In this document: piece after piece, positions 63,015-64,000 of the stretch
Position numbering within the stretch: the stretch's first letter is position 1
Layout: every line of letters starts with the position of its first letter
From: Streptomyces caniscabiei
GTDB taxonomy: Bacteria; Actinomycetota; Actinomycetes; Streptomycetales; Streptomycetaceae
Reading direction: 5' to 3'
Length of the DNA: 64,000 bases
Assembly (NCBI RefSeq): GCF_014930365.1
Contig: NZ_JABXWI010000007.1
Coordinates: forward strand, 248,001 to 312,000
The notes under the pieces: generated by a model
Database searches by the model: none
Told to the model about the DNA's origin: nothing
Seen by the model: only the letters and a program-made list of their open reading frames with translations
Position numbers and translations under genes: made by a program

Positions 63015-64000
63015 ATGATGGGGCGCATGGGGACCGAGGGGGAGAGCGTCCGTGTCATAGCCGGGCGTTACCGGCTGGAGGCCAGGATCGGCCGCGGCGG
63101 TATGGGGATCGTGTGGCGCGCCACCGACCAGCTCCTCGGCCGGCAGGTGGCGGTCAAGGAACTCGCCCTGGACGACTCGCTCCCCGAGCAGCGCTCCCGG
63201 GAGCGGCGCGAGCGCACCCTGCGGGAGGCGCGGGCGGTCGCCGGGCTCGGCCACCCGCACATCATCGTCGTGCACGACGTCGTCGAGCAGGACGAACGCC
63301 CGTACATCGTCATGGAGTTGATCGACGGCGGCTCGCTCGCGGAGCGGATCGAGGAGCATGGGCCCGTCGACGCGCGGGAGGCCGCGCGGATCGGGATCGC
63401 TCTGCTGGGCGCGCTGCGGCGTGCGCACGACGCCGGTGTCCTGCACCGCGACCTCAAGCCCGCCAACGTCCTGCTGGAGAACGGCACCGACCGGGTCGTC
63501 CTCACCGACTTCGGGATCGCCCAGGTCGCCGGCGCGACCACGCTCACCGAGAGCGGGTCCTTCGTGGGCTCGCCCGAGTACACCGCCCCGGAGCGGATGT
63601 CCGGGCTCCGCACGGGGCCGGAGTCCGACCTGTGGTCGCTGGGCGCGCTGCTGTGCGCCGTGCTCAGCGGTGAATCGCCGTTCCGACGCGACTCGTTGGG
63701 CGGGATCCTGCACGCGGTGGTCGTCGACGAGATCCGGCCGCCCGCGCAGGCCGCGCCGCTGCTGCCCGTCGTACGGGGGCTGCTGGAGCGTGATCCGGAC
63801 CGGCGGCTCGAGGCGGTGGAGGCCGAGCGGCTGCTGCGGGCGTTCCGGGATACCGGCCGCACGCCGCGGACGACGAGGAACCCGCGGACCTCGCCCGGTT
63901 ACACCCCGACCCGCCGGGACGTGCCGCGCCCCGGCCGGGACGCGTGGCGGGCGGCCGCCGCCGGGGCCGGTGGTGCGGCCGGGGCTTCCGCTGCCGCCGC
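63015..64000 (+). CDS. Ser/Thr protein kinase 4, 3' end beyond the window
   Basis: At least 328 residues; the frame is open to the window edge. The kinase domain has RIGRGGMGIVW, catalytic lysine in VAVKEL, HRD Asp in LHRDLKPANVLL, and DFG in LTDFGIAQVAG, all intact. After about residue 285 it turns Arg/Pro/Ala-rich (TPRTTRNPRTSPGYTPTRRD), probably the linker before a membrane helix. ATG 63018 and ATG 63027 are alternative starts. Confidence 0.9.
   Translation, partial: MMGRMGTEGESVRVIAGRYRLEARIGRGGMGIVWRATDQLLGRQVAVKELALDDSLPEQRSRERRERTLREARAVAGLGHPHIIVVHDVVEQDERPYIVMELIDGGSLAERIEEHGPVDAREAARIGIALLGALRRAHDAGVLHRDLKPANVLLENGTDRVVLTDFGIAQVAGATTLTESGSFVGSPEYTAPERMSGLRTGPESDLWSLGALLCAVLSGESPFRRDSLGGILHAVVVDEIRPPAQAAPLLPVVRGLLERDPDRRLEAVEAERLLRAFRDTGRTPRTTRNPRTSPGYTPTRRDVPRPGRDAWRAAAAGAGGAAGASAAA

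Overview
The window is high-GC actinobacterial chromosome, and everything in it points to Streptomyces. The codon third positions are strongly G/C, GTG starts are common, and several genes are development genes known from this genus (whiD, bldM). The backbone order is the one I recall for the central core of the Streptomyces coelicolor chromosome: map-infA-rpmJ-rpsM-rpsK-rpoA-rplQ-truA, rplM-rpsI-glmM, coaA-glmS-alr, the tsaE/tsaB/rimI/tsaD block, groES-groEL1, whiD-bldM-sigma factor-guaB-guaB3, glpD and a Ser/Thr kinase cluster. That comparison is from memory and no search was run.

Layout. 1-9,800: translation and transcription genes (methionine aminopeptidase, IF1, L36, S13, S11, RNAP alpha, L17, TruA, L13, S9) and GlmM, with two small exported or membrane proteins facing the other way. 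9,800-24,100: mostly cell-wall precursor and cofactor genes (coaA, NAD(P)HX repair, acpS, glmS, alr) and the t6A tRNA-modification set. A 184-bp IS5-type MITE lies between acpS and glmS. 24,200-25,260: a WhiJ-type XRE regulator with a DUF397 partner. 25,270-33,600: an accessory xylan-utilisation locus, consisting of a bxlEFGA-like xylobiose ABC importer and GH3 enzyme, a divergent LacI-type regulator, and a secreted GH10 xylanase with a CBM2. Shared CGAA-N3-TTCG palindromes occur in front of both the importer operon and the xylanase. 33,700-40,540: an LCP-family protein, an ECF42-type sigma factor with its DGPF-motif partner, a methyltransferase and two tandem polysaccharide deacetylase lipoproteins. 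40,560-42,860: groES-groEL1 with two CIRCE operators and a strong terminator. 42,900-46,250: small metabolic and regulatory genes. 46,300-48,530: whiD, bldM and an ECF sigma factor, with a sigma-BldN-type promoter and a BldD-type box before bldM. 48,640-55,140: guaB, guaB3, a nucleotide-sugar dehydrogenase homologue and glpD. 55,400-64,000: four consecutive PknB-type kinase genes, the last one cut by the window edge.

Three themes stand out. First, between 50 kb and 61 kb three enzyme-family members have lost residues their families need: GuaB3 lacks the IMPDH cysteine, the nucleotide-sugar dehydrogenase homologue lacks the Cys, Lys, Asn, Glu and Arg positions, and the second kinase is a full pseudokinase. 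Second, the kinase cluster pairs active kinases with this pseudokinase, and three of them carry a similar extracytoplasmic C-terminal domain. Third, a short dispersed element (core CGCGCAGTTCCCCGCGCCCC, normally followed by a hairpin) recurs seven times, mainly just after stop codons, where it looks like a genus-specific terminator or REP-like sequence. I saw no tRNA, rRNA, CRISPR array or prophage.
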